NCBI RefSeq assembly: GCF_900172295.1
Contig: NZ_FWFL01000011.1
Coordinates: forward strand, 1 to 64,000
Direction of reading: 5' to 3'
DNA: 64,000 nt
Origin: Roseovarius litorisediminis
GTDB taxonomy: Bacteria; Pseudomonadota; Alphaproteobacteria; Rhodobacterales; Rhodobacteraceae
Part shown: positions 56,253 to 64,000 of the stretch, piece after piece
How positions within the stretch are numbered: position 1 is the stretch's first letter
How the letters are laid out: the number at the start of each line of letters is the position of its first letter
The notes under the pieces: generated by a model
Seen by the model: the letters and a program-made list of their open reading frames with translations, nothing else
What the model was told of the DNA's origin: nothing
The model's database searches: none
Made by a program: the position numbers and the translations under genes

Positions 56253-57569
56253 ATGGATCTTAGCCAATTCCCCACCTTCCGCGTTGCCGCCTGCGATCTC
56301 AATGGCCAGATGCGCGGCAAACGCGTCCCCGCCAGCTATGCTGCCAGCCTCGACAAAGGTAGTGTGCGCATGCCTTATTCCGCGTTGAACGTGGATATTT
56401 TTGGCGCCGATATCGACGACAGCCCGCTCGTGTTTGAAAGCGGCGATGCCGACGGCATCCTGCGCCCTACCGAACGCGGCCCCATGCCCCTGCCCTGGAT
56501 AGATGTGCCCCAGCCGCTGGTTCCCATGTCGATGTACCACGAGGATGGCCGCCCCTTCGCCGGCGATCCGCGCCATGCCCTTGTTGCCGTGCTTGACCGC
56601 TATGCCGCGCGCGGCTGGGCAGTGATTGCCGCAACCGAACTGGAATTCACTCTGATCGACGATACAAGCGGCAAACTTGCCCATGTGCGTGACCCGCGCA
56701 ATGGTCGCCGACTGAAATCGCCCGACGTCCTGTCGGTTTCGCAGATGGATGGGTTTGATGAATTCCTGAGCGCTCTTTATGAGGGCTGCGCCAAAATGGA
56801 CATCCCCGCTCAGACCGCCACCTGCGAAGTGGGGATCGGTCAGTTCGAGTTTACCCTCAACCATCAGGATGCACTGCGCGCCGCTGATGATACATGGGCC
56901 TTCAAGACGCTTATAAAGGGCTTGGCGCGCAAACATGGCTTTGCCGCCACCTTTATGGCCAAACCGTTCGAGGATGACGCCGGCAACGGCATGCACATGC
57001 ATTTCTCTGTGCTGGATGCGGCTGGCAACAACGTGTTCAACAACGGCGGCAAAGAGGGCACCGACACAATGCTTTCCGCCATCGCAGGCTGCCTGGCGGC
57101 GATGCCAGCGTCGACCCTGCTTTTTGCACCCCATGCCAACAGTTACACCCGTCTGGTGCCCGGCGCCCATGCCCCGACTGGGGTGTGCTGGGCCTATGAA
57201 AACCGCACCGCCGCGATCCGCATTCCCGGCGGTTCCACGGCTGCCCGCCGGATTGAGCACCGCGTCGCTGGGGGCGATATCAACCCCTACCTGACACTGG
57301 CAGTTATCCTTGGCGCAGCGATGAACGGAATCGAAGACGGGCTTGCCCCCCCCGAACCGATCAAGGGAAATGCCTATGAACTGGATCTGGAGCAGCTGGC
57401 GCCCAGCTGGAAGGCGGCGATCAATCTGTTTGAAAAAGACCCCGGCATTGCGCGTATCTTTTCACCAGCGCTGATCCGCAATCTGGTGATGACCAAACGG
57501 CAGGAACGAAATCGCATCGAAAAAATACCGCCGTCGGCGCATTGGAAAACCTACCTTGATACGGTTTGA
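56253..57569 (+). CDS. Glutamine-synthetase-like gamma-glutamylamide ligase (PuuA type), first copy
   Basis: A 438-residue enzyme of the glutamine synthetase fold that probably ligates glutamate to an amine. Seen: N-terminal DLNGQMRGKRVPASYA, metal-binding AATELEFTLI, EVGIGQFEFTLNHQDALRAAD, ammonium/ATP loop AKPFEDDAGNGMHMHFSVLD, and ARRIEHRVAGGDINPYLTLA. The adenylylation-site tyrosine region of GlnA is not apparent, as in PuuA. First gene of the amine cluster. Confidence 0.9.
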   Translation: MDLSQFPTFRVAACDLNGQMRGKRVPASYAASLDKGSVRMPYSALNVDIFGADIDDSPLVFESGDADGILRPTERGPMPLPWIDVPQPLVPMSMYHEDGRPFAGDPRHALVAVLDRYAARGWAVIAATELEFTLIDDTSGKLAHVRDPRNGRRLKSPDVLSVSQMDGFDEFLSALYEGCAKMDIPAQTATCEVGIGQFEFTLNHQDALRAADDTWAFKTLIKGLARKHGFAATFMAKPFEDDAGNGMHMHFSVLDAAGNNVFNNGGKEGTDTMLSAIAGCLAAMPASTLLFAPHANSYTRLVPGAHAPTGVCWAYENRTAAIRIPGGSTAARRIEHRVAGGDINPYLTLAVILGAAMNGIEDGLAPPEPIKGNAYELDLEQLAPSWKAAINLFEKDPGIARIFSPALIRNLVMTKRQERNRIEKIPPSAHWKTYLDTV

Positions 57570-57640
57570 TTGCCTATCGCGTTCATTTACAGCAATCTGT
57601 GATTGGACTTGCTGCAGCAGGTGCTCTGCGCTATCAATAA

Positions 57641-57652
57641 TTTGATCAAATT
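57641..57652. promoter_or_regulatory. TTTGATCAAATT site, copy 2
   Basis: Here the palindrome extends to AATTTGATCAAATT (57639-57652), 14 bases, perfect. It ends 11 bases before ATG 57664, so a bound protein could block both transcription and ribosome access. Confidence 0.5.
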
Positions 57653-57663
57653 ACGAGATACCC

Positions 57664-58341
57664 ATGAAGATCGGCATCCTAATAACCGGCCACGCCATCC
57701 CCGAGTTTCAAAAAGACATCGGGGATTACGATGCCGTTTTCGCCCAGATGCTGGACGGCCACGGGTTTGAGTTCCGGGGCTATAACGTGGTCGATGAAGA
57801 ATTCCCGACCGGTCCGCATGATGCCGATGGCTGGCTGATTACCGGCTCGAAGCACGGCGCCTACGAGGACCACCCCTGGATCCCGCCGTTAGAGCAACTG
57901 ATCCGCGATATCTATGCTGCTGGCCGCCCACTGGTCGGCGTGTGCTTTGGCCACCAGATCATTGCACAGGCGCTTGGTGGCAAGGTCGAGAAATTCAAAG
58001 GCGGCTGGTCGATAGGGCACACAAAATACACGATCGAAGGTCAGGAACTGGCGATCAACGCCTGGCATCAGGATCAGGTGACAGAACTGCCCCCGGGGGC
58101 CCAGGTGATCGGCACGTCAGACTTCTGCGCCAACGCAGCCCTTGTCTATGACCACCGCATTTATACCATTCAGCCCCACCCCGAATTCACGTCGCGCATG
58201 GTTGGCCAGCTTCTGGAAACCCGTGGTCGCGGCCTGGTACCGGACACGCTGATCGACGACGCGGCCGCCAAACTCGACATTCCCATCGACAGCGACAAAA
58301 TCGCCACCCGCGTGGCGGAATTCTTTAAACGAGGAGCCTGA
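57664..58341 (+). CDS. Class I glutamine amidotransferase (PuuD-like)
   Basis: A 225-residue class I amidotransferase-fold hydrolase. The nucleophile elbow is GVCFGHQIIAQALGGKVEKF, and the closing histidine-glutamate pair is in YTIQPHPEFTSRM. No synthase domain is attached. In a cluster with PuuA- and PuuB-like enzymes it probably hydrolyses a gamma-glutamyl intermediate. Followed three bases later by the second glutamine-synthetase-like gene. Confidence 0.88.
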   Translation: MKIGILITGHAIPEFQKDIGDYDAVFAQMLDGHGFEFRGYNVVDEEFPTGPHDADGWLITGSKHGAYEDHPWIPPLEQLIRDIYAAGRPLVGVCFGHQIIAQALGGKVEKFKGGWSIGHTKYTIEGQELAINAWHQDQVTELPPGAQVIGTSDFCANAALVYDHRIYTIQPHPEFTSRMVGQLLETRGRGLVPDTLIDDAAAKLDIPIDSDKIATRVAEFFKRGA

Positions 58342-58344
58342 GAC

Positions 58345-59706
58345 ATGGCTGACTGGACAGACAAACTACCGCAAGCCGCCCGTGACTACCTGGAGGGCCG
58401 CCGCCTGGACGAGGTCGAATGCATCGTCTCTGACCTGCCCGGCATTGCCCGCGGCAAGGCGGTTCCTGCAACGAAATTCGCCCGGCAGGACTATTTCCAC
58501 CTGCCCGACTCGATCTTCTTTCAAACCATCACCGGTGACTGGGGTGAAGCCGCTGACGAAGAAGAAGGCTTTATCGAACGTGACATGACGCTGCGCCCGG
58601 ACTTTTCAACCGCGACGGCCGCACCCTGGACCGGCGATTGGACTCTTCAGGTGATTCACGACGCCGAAGACCGCGATGGCAAACCCATCGGATGCAGCCC
58701 GCGCAACGTGCTGAAACGGGTGGTTGACCTTTATGCCAAACGCGGGCTCAAAGCTGTGGTTGCGCCCGAAATGGAATTTTTCATAGTCGCCCGCAACATT
58801 GACCCGTCCCAGGAAATCAAACCGATGATGGGCCGCTCGGGCCGCCCCGCCGCCGCGCGCCAGGCTTATTCGATGACTGCCGTGGATGAATTTGGCCCGG
58901 TGATTGACGACATCTATGACTTCGCCGAGGCGCAGGGATTCGAGATTGACGGAATCACCCAGGAGGGCGGCGCCGGACAGCTGGAGATCAACCTGCAGCA
59001 CGGCGATCCGGTGAAACTGGCCGACGAAGTCTTTTACTTCAAACGTCTGATCCGCGAGGCGGCACTGCGCCACGATGCCTTTGCCACCTTCATGGCCAAA
59101 CCGATCGAGGAAGAGCCCGGCTCGGCGATGCATATCCACCACTCGATCCTGGACATCAAAACCGGTGAGAACATCTTTGTCGGCCCGCAGGGCGGTGACA
59201 CAGACGCGTTCTATCACTTCATCGGCGGCCTGCAAAAACACATGCCCGCCGCTATTGCCGTGATGGCGCCTTATGTGAATTCCTACCGGCGCTATGTGAA
59301 AGACAACGCCGCCCCGATCAACCTGGCCTGGGCCCGTGACAACCGCACCACCGGTATCCGTGTGCCGCTTTCCAGCCCCAAGTCTCGGCGGGTGGAAAAC
59401 CGGCTGGCGGGCATGGATTGCAACCCCTACCTGGCGATTGCCGCCAGCCTGGCCTGTGGCCTGCTGGGGCTGCAAAATGAAACCCGTCCCGCCAAGCAGT
59501 TCAAGGGCGATGCCTACGCCGGCGAGGCCGAAATTCCGCAGGTGCTGGGCGATGCGCTGGATCTTTTTGATGAAGCCAGGGAACTGCATGACATTCTGGG
59601 GCCGGAATTTGCCCGGGTCTATTCGATCGTGAAACGCGCCGAATACGAAGAGTTCCTGCAGGTCATCAGCCCATGGGAACGCGAGCATCTTTTGCTGAAC
59701 GTCTGA
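58345..59706 (+). CDS. Glutamine-synthetase-like gamma-glutamylamide ligase (PuuA type), second copy
   Basis: A 453-residue PuuA-like ligase: DEVECIVSDLPGIARGKAVPA, VVAPEMEFFIVARN, the acceptor region GAGQLEINLQHGDPVKLAD, AKPIEEEPGSAMHIHHSILD and SRRVENRLAGMDCNPYLAIA. More like canonical PuuA than the first copy, with a longer N-terminus. The two copies may handle different amines. Followed by the FAD oxidase. Confidence 0.92.
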   Translation: MADWTDKLPQAARDYLEGRRLDEVECIVSDLPGIARGKAVPATKFARQDYFHLPDSIFFQTITGDWGEAADEEEGFIERDMTLRPDFSTATAAPWTGDWTLQVIHDAEDRDGKPIGCSPRNVLKRVVDLYAKRGLKAVVAPEMEFFIVARNIDPSQEIKPMMGRSGRPAAARQAYSMTAVDEFGPVIDDIYDFAEAQGFEIDGITQEGGAGQLEINLQHGDPVKLADEVFYFKRLIREAALRHDAFATFMAKPIEEEPGSAMHIHHSILDIKTGENIFVGPQGGDTDAFYHFIGGLQKHMPAAIAVMAPYVNSYRRYVKDNAAPINLAWARDNRTTGIRVPLSSPKSRRVENRLAGMDCNPYLAIAASLACGLLGLQNETRPAKQFKGDAYAGEAEIPQVLGDALDLFDEARELHDILGPEFARVYSIVKRAEYEEFLQVISPWEREHLLLNV

Positions 59707-59751
59707 TCCGGGGATCAGCGCGGGCATGAGTATTTTGGGAAAAGTGAAAGC

Positions 59752-61056
59752 ATGAACCTGCTTTACGCCAATGACCGCCAGGGCCAATACCCTGCAAGCT
59801 GGTATGCGGCAACCGCGACGCCGCTGGACCCGTTTGAGCGCCTGAAAGGCCAGACACGGGCCGATGTCTGTGTCATCGGCGCCGGCTACACCGGCTTGTC
59901 AGCGGCGCTGCATCTGGCCGAAGCCGGCTATGACGTGGCCCTGATCGAGGCGCATCGCGTCGGCTTTGGCGCCTCGGGGCGCAATGGCGGCCAGTTGGGC
60001 AGTGGCCAGCGGATGGACCAGACCGGGCTGGAAAAGATGATGGGCCACGAGGATGCTGCGAAGCTGTGGAATCTGGCCGAAGATGCAAAGAACCTGGTCA
60101 AGTCGCTGGTGGCAAAGCACAAGATTGAATGCCATCTCAAGCCTGGCATAGCCCATGCCTGTTTTACCGCGCGCGAGGTTGCCCAAGAGCACGGCTATGC
60201 CGATCATCTGCGTAAGACGTATGGCTATGATCAGATCGAAAACCTGGAGGCGGACGCGTTTTATGAGATCTGCCCTTCGCCTGCCTATAAGGGCGGCACG
60301 CTGGATATGGGGGCCGGCCACCTGCATCCGTTATCCTATGCCCTTGGGCTGGCGCGGGCAGCGCAGAGCGCCGGTGTCCGGATTCACGAGAACTCTGTGG
60401 TGCACGACATCCAGCGCGGCACCCGCGTTGTGGTGCGGACTGACCATGGCCAGGTCGAGGCTGATCATGTGATTCTGGCGTGCAACGGCTATCTGGGCGG
60501 GCTGGAGCGAAAAGTGGCCGCCCGTGTCATGCCGATCAACAATTTCATCGCCGCAACCGAGCCGTTGGGCGATGATGCGGCCCGTGTGCTGACCCGCGAT
60601 ATCGCCGTGGCCGATACGAAATTCGTGATCAACTACTTCCGCCTGTCGCACGACAAACGCCTGCTGTTTGGCGGCGGCGAAAGCTATGGCTACCGTTTCC
60701 CCAGCGATATCGCGGCGACGGTGCGCAAGCCGATGCAGGAAATCTATCCGCATCTGCGCGATGTCAAGATCGACTACACCTGGGGCGGCACCCTTGGCAT
60801 CACCCTGAAACGCATGCCTTATCTGGCGCGGCTAGCACCCAATATCCTGTCGGCTTCGGGTTATTCCGGTCATGGGGTCGGTACAGCCACCCACGCGGGC
60901 AAGCTGATGGCCGATGCGATTGCCGGACAGGCCGAGGGCTTTGATACCATGGCCCGCGTCCCGGCTCCGGCCTTTCCCGGCGGCAGCGCCCTGCGCTCGC
61001 CGCTGCTGGTTCTGGCGATGACCTGGTATGCCATGCGTGACCGTCTGGGCGTCTGA
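59752..61056 (+). CDS. Gamma-glutamylputrescine oxidase-like FAD oxidoreductase (PuuB type)
   Basis: A 434-residue DAO-type flavoprotein: N-terminal YPASWYAATATPLDPFERLKG, FAD loop VCVIGAGYTGLSAALHLAEAGY, EAHRVGFGASGRNGGQLGSGQRM (the GASGRNGGQ motif of PuuB) and C-terminal LSASGYSGHGVGTATHAGKLM. Deaminates the gamma-glutamyl-amine made by the PuuA-type enzymes to an aldehyde. No aldehyde dehydrogenase (PuuC) is adjacent. Ends in a strong terminator. Confidence 0.92.
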   Translation: MNLLYANDRQGQYPASWYAATATPLDPFERLKGQTRADVCVIGAGYTGLSAALHLAEAGYDVALIEAHRVGFGASGRNGGQLGSGQRMDQTGLEKMMGHEDAAKLWNLAEDAKNLVKSLVAKHKIECHLKPGIAHACFTAREVAQEHGYADHLRKTYGYDQIENLEADAFYEICPSPAYKGGTLDMGAGHLHPLSYALGLARAAQSAGVRIHENSVVHDIQRGTRVVVRTDHGQVEADHVILACNGYLGGLERKVAARVMPINNFIAATEPLGDDAARVLTRDIAVADTKFVINYFRLSHDKRLLFGGGESYGYRFPSDIAATVRKPMQEIYPHLRDVKIDYTWGGTLGITLKRMPYLARLAPNILSASGYSGHGVGTATHAGKLMADAIAGQAEGFDTMARVPAPAFPGGSALRSPLLVLAMTWYAMRDRLGV

Positions 61057-61079
61057 GCGTGCTAAAAAGCAACAATTAA

Positions 61080-61109
61080 AGCCGGATCCGATCAAGATCC
61101 GGCTTTTTT
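61080..61109 (+). terminator. Intrinsic terminator after the PuuB-like gene
   Basis: Stem AGCCGGATC (61080-61088) with GATCCGGCT (61096-61104), seven-base loop, followed by six T residues. Marks the end of the amine-catabolic operon. Confidence 0.92.
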
Positions 61110-61181
61110 ATTGGCGTTTGATGCTTTCATCACATTATGTTTTCTGAAAATCCGAAGACAACATTCAGGAAACCCGAAGAC

Positions 61182-62393
61182 ATGTCCCTTCCCCCCAACG
61201 TATATGACGCCGAACCCATTCCCGCCGCAGCCCGGGCCGAGATTGACCGGATGCTGGAATCGGGTGATCTGTTCCGCTACACAGCGCCCGAAAGTGCGCC
61301 CGTGACCCTTCTGGAACGCGAGTTTGCCGACCTGATGGGCACAAAATACGCTCTGGCGGTGTCGTCCTGTTCGGCGGCTTTGTTCCTGTCCCTCAAGGCG
61401 CTTGGCCTGCCGCGGGACGCGCGTGTGCTGATCCCTGCCTTTACCTTTGCCGCGGTGCCCTCGTCGGTGGTGCATGCCGACTGCATTCCGGTCCTTTGCG
61501 AGGTGGGCGAAAATTACCGTATTGATATCAACGATTTTGCGGCAAAACTTGAGAGCAATATCAGTGCCGTCATTGTCAGCCATATGCGTGGACATACCTC
61601 GGACATGGATGCAATCACGGCGCTTTGCGAGGCCCGCGAAATCCCGATGATCGAAGATGCGGCGCATTCCTTGGGCACCACCTGGAACGGTGCGAAAATC
61701 GGCACCATCGGGCGCGTGGGCTGTTTCAGCTTTCAGTCCTACAAACTGGTCAATGCCGGCGAAGGCGGGATCATGGTCACCGATGACCCCGATCTGATTG
61801 CCCGCGCCGTGATCATGTCGGGCGCGTATGAGCATAACTGGGCCAAACACATTACCCAGCCCGATCCGGCGCTGGATGCCGCCTTTGCCAGGGCGCAGAA
61901 CCAATTGCCGCTGTACAACCTTCGGCTCAACAACATCTCGGCGGCCATCATTCGCCCGCAACTGCCCGAAATTGCCCGCCGCGTCACAGACGGCCGCGCC
62001 AACCACGACTATGTTGCAAAGTTGCTGAATGCATCCCCCTGGCTGCAGGTGCCGGAAAAGCTTGAAAAGGAAAACCGCGCGCCGGATTCCATTCAGTTCA
62101 ACCTTGTTGGCCTGAGCGACGAAGAAACCCGTGCCTTTGCCAATGCCGCCGCCGCGCGCGGCGTCAAGGTGCAGGTGTTCGGCCTGTCGGCGGACAATGC
62201 CCGCGCCTTCTGGAACTGGCATTTCCTGCCCGGTGAAACGCCTGACCTGCCGCGGACCCGTGCGATGCTGATGCGCGCCTGCGACACCCGCCTGCCCGCC
62301 CGGCTGAAACGTACTGAACTTGACCTGATCGCCGGGGCCCTGACCAGCGCCGCCGATGATGTCATGGGCGATACCCGCGCTTACGGGACTTGA
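61182..62393 (+). CDS. DegT/DnrJ/EryC1/StrS-family aminotransferase
   Basis: A 403-residue PLP enzyme (longer start at 61137 also possible). LMGTKYALAVSSCSAALFLSL, VLIPAFTFAAVPSSVVHADC, the PLP-aspartate PMIEDAAHSLG and the lysine segment FSFQSYKLVNAGEGG are the family landmarks. Usually makes amino-sugars, but here, next to a class IV aminotransferase and amine genes, the substrate is uncertain. Begins after the terminator, so it has its own promoter. Confidence 0.87.
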   Translation: MSLPPNVYDAEPIPAAARAEIDRMLESGDLFRYTAPESAPVTLLEREFADLMGTKYALAVSSCSAALFLSLKALGLPRDARVLIPAFTFAAVPSSVVHADCIPVLCEVGENYRIDINDFAAKLESNISAVIVSHMRGHTSDMDAITALCEAREIPMIEDAAHSLGTTWNGAKIGTIGRVGCFSFQSYKLVNAGEGGIMVTDDPDLIARAVIMSGAYEHNWAKHITQPDPALDAAFARAQNQLPLYNLRLNNISAAIIRPQLPEIARRVTDGRANHDYVAKLLNASPWLQVPEKLEKENRAPDSIQFNLVGLSDEETRAFANAAAARGVKVQVFGLSADNARAFWNWHFLPGETPDLPRTRAMLMRACDTRLPARLKRTELDLIAGALTSAADDVMGDTRAYGT

Positions 62394-62438
62394 CCACCGG
62401 CCTGCGCCGGCGCTGAATGGGCGGAAAAGGGGCATGTC

Positions 62439-63335
62439 ATGGATTTCAGCAAAGGGGCCGCCTGGATCAAAGGGCAGATCATGCCGATTGATCAGGCCAC
62501 AATTGGCGTCACCGACTGGGCGGTGACCCATTCCGACGTCACCTATGACGTGGTGCCGGTGTGGGACGGGGCGTTTTTCCGGCTGGACGACTATCTTGAC
62601 CGGTTCGAGACCTCAATGACCGCCCTGCGCATGGAAACCGGTATGGACCGAGCTGCAAGGACCCGTGCCTTGCACGCCATGGTCGCGCGCTCGGGCCTGC
62701 TGAACGCCTATGTGGCCATGGTAGCGGCCCGCGGGGTACCGCTGATCCCCGGCAGCCGCGATCCGCGCGACTGCGCCAACCATTTCTATGCCTGGTGTGT
62801 GCCCTACGTGCATGTTGTCAAACCCGAGATTGCGGATCAGGGCATTGCCCTGTGGTTGTCGGAAACCACCCGCCGCATCCCGCCAGACAGCGTGAATCCA
62901 CGTGCCAAGAACTATCACTGGGGCGATTTCACCGCCGGATTGTTCGAGGCCAAGGATCGTGGTTTTGAAACCGTTGTCCTGCCCGATCACGCAGGCAATG
63001 TGACAGAAGGGCCGGGATTCAACATCTTTGCCCTCAAAGGCGGGCGCGTGGTCACACCCGATCAGGGTGTTCTGCATGGAATCACCCGCCGTACCGCGAT
63101 CGAGCTTTGCACCTCTGAAGGCCTGCAGGTAGATCAGCGCGCCCTCCCTGTCACGGAACTGATGCAGGCGGACGAAGTGTTCCTTTCATCCTCGGGCGGC
63201 GGCATCATTCCTGTGGCCCGGATCGGCGAGAGAACTTTTTCAAACGGCGCCGCCGGCCCCATCGCCAGCCACTTGCGCCAACGCTATTTCGCCCTGCTGA
63301 AGGATCCGGCCTTCCGCACAGAAATCCCGTATTGA
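62439..63335 (+). CDS. Class IV PLP aminotransferase (D-amino acid/branched-chain type)
   Basis: A 298-residue fold-type IV enzyme. The catalytic lysine is in NPRAKNYHWGDF, the cofactor glutamate region in NVTEGPGFNIFALKGG, and the phosphate-binding end in EVFLSSSGGGIIPV. N-terminal VTDWAVTHSDVTYDVVPVWDG is typical. Substrate cannot be told apart between branched-chain and D-amino acids. 45 bases after the DegT-family gene, likely co-transcribed. Confidence 0.88.
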   Translation: MDFSKGAAWIKGQIMPIDQATIGVTDWAVTHSDVTYDVVPVWDGAFFRLDDYLDRFETSMTALRMETGMDRAARTRALHAMVARSGLLNAYVAMVAARGVPLIPGSRDPRDCANHFYAWCVPYVHVVKPEIADQGIALWLSETTRRIPPDSVNPRAKNYHWGDFTAGLFEAKDRGFETVVLPDHAGNVTEGPGFNIFALKGGRVVTPDQGVLHGITRRTAIELCTSEGLQVDQRALPVTELMQADEVFLSSSGGGIIPVARIGERTFSNGAAGPIASHLRQRYFALLKDPAFRTEIPY

Positions 63336-63360
63336 ACAGGCAGGTTGCCCAAAATAAATA

Positions 63361-63384
63361 GCTGCCCGCATCCCCGCGGGCAGC
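63361..63384. terminator. Hairpin terminator between convergent genes
   Basis: Arms GCTGCCCGC (63361-63369) and GCGGGCAGC (63376-63384), loop ATCCCC. On the minus strand it is followed by a TATTTATTTT run, so it suits the yceI side better. Confidence 0.7.
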
Positions 63385-63418
63385 CTGTTCCGTGAGCAAT
63401 GAAAAGTTTGTCCGTTCG

Positions 63419-63994
63419 TTATTCGGCCTTGCCGGCCTCGATCGAAATCTGCACCTCAACCTCGTCGCTGACGTAGGGCGCAAACTTGTCCACACCAAAA
63501 TCCGACCGCAGAATGGTGGTGGTTGCATTGAACCCCGCCCAGGGCTGACCGTCTTTCATCGGGTGTCCTGTAGCTTGATTCAGCTTGGCATCCAGAACAA
63601 CCGATTTGGTTGTCCCGTTCATCGTCAGGTCGCCTGTGATATTGGCGGTGTTGTCACCCGTCACCTCGATCCCGGTGGATGTAAAGGTCACCATGTCCCC
63701 ATCGCTGGCACCAAAGAAATCATCCGACATGAAATGCTCGAACCGTTTCTCCCAGCCGGTCATCATCGACATCACCGGCATCGAAACGCTGACTGATGAG
63801 TTGGCAGGATCTTCCTGATCGAACATGATCTCACCCTCAAACCCCGAGAACATGCCGAAAGTGGTCGAGAAGCCCAGATGCTGGTAGGAAAACACCACCT
63901 GGCTATGGCTGGGGTCCAGCGTATATTTCTCGGGTGCGGCCAAAGCCCCGGATGCAGTCAGTGCCAGAGCGGCAGCAGCAAGGATTGTTTTCAT
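63419..63994 (-). CDS. YceI-family periplasmic protein
   Basis: A 191-residue lipocalin-like protein with signal peptide MKTILAAAALALTASGALAA. The family's characteristic YTLDPSHSQVVFSYQHLGFS, SGFEGEIMFD, GDLTMNGTTKSVVLDAKLN and FGVDKFAPYVSDEVEVQI segments are present. YceI proteins bind isoprenoid or polyprenyl lipids in the periplasm. Complete, ending six bases before the window end on the minus strand start side. Confidence 0.93.
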   Translation of the reverse strand: MKTILAAAALALTASGALAAPEKYTLDPSHSQVVFSYQHLGFSTTFGMFSGFEGEIMFDQEDPANSSVSVSMPVMSMMTGWEKRFEHFMSDDFFGASDGDMVTFTSTGIEVTGDNTANITGDLTMNGTTKSVVLDAKLNQATGHPMKDGQPWAGFNATTTILRSDFGVDKFAPYVSDEVEVQISIEAGKAE

Positions 63995-64000
63995 TTTTGG

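Noticed and set aside
1-64000. CRISPR array or rRNA operon
   Set aside because: No regularly spaced direct repeats of CRISPR type and no rRNA-like conserved sequence were seen.

Overview
The window looks like chromosomal DNA of an alphaproteobacterium of the Rhodobacteraceae (marine Roseobacter-type). It is GC-rich. It carries urtABCDE next to a complete urease operon, a secG-pyrG pair, rplY with pth close by, several amino-acid ABC transporters, and amine-catabolism oxidoreductases fused to GcvT-like domains. This assignment rests on protein resemblance and gene order; no search was run.

Layout. (1) 1-5393, accessory: the 3' end of an IS1182-like transposase, then a tightly packed plus-strand set (ParB-domain DNA methyltransferase, two DUF5681 proteins, DUF3489, DUF2924, large serine recombinase). 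It ends in a cluster of TCCCTGTTAA-type repeats next to tRNA-Ser(GCU). (2) 5394-8700, a decayed, AT-richer strip: a CGTACG repeat cluster, a frameshifted acyltransferase, an orphan exported protein and a LysR-regulator remnant. (3) 8698-20022, nitrogen from urea: urtA-E (minus) takes up urea, and divergent ureDABCEFG (plus) hydrolyses it to ammonia. (4) 20023-30541, mostly housekeeping genes: ychF, trpA, an alpha-hydroxy-acid dehydrogenase, rplY, pth and scattered single genes, with HNH-like and ZIP-transporter remnants. (5) 30957-42533: a glutamate/aspartate-type ABC operon, secG, pyrG, a TerB-TerB-PhnD-like trio, and a second polar amino-acid ABC operon. (6) 42559-55074: gnd, two FAD amine oxidoreductases, argF-argD, an MFS exporter, an LRR protein, an EamA exporter and a sterol-desaturase-like hydroxylase. 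(7) 55110-63335: a TetR regulator with two candidate operators and a broken glutaredoxin gene, then a gamma-glutamyl-amine (Puu-like) catabolic cluster with two glutamine-synthetase homologues, a glutamine amidotransferase, an FAD oxidase and two aminotransferases. YceI closes the window.

The theme is acquisition of organic nitrogen (urea, amino acids, polyamine-like amines, methylated glycines). The least described part is the recombinase/DUF2924/DUF3489/DUF5681/methyltransferase cassette and its terminal repeats. Other points worth checking are several short palindromes placed as operators, a 17-residue insertion in UreC, a UreD gene with no ordinary start codon, a ZIP gene that lost its middle, and a TerB-TerB-PhnD-like operon.
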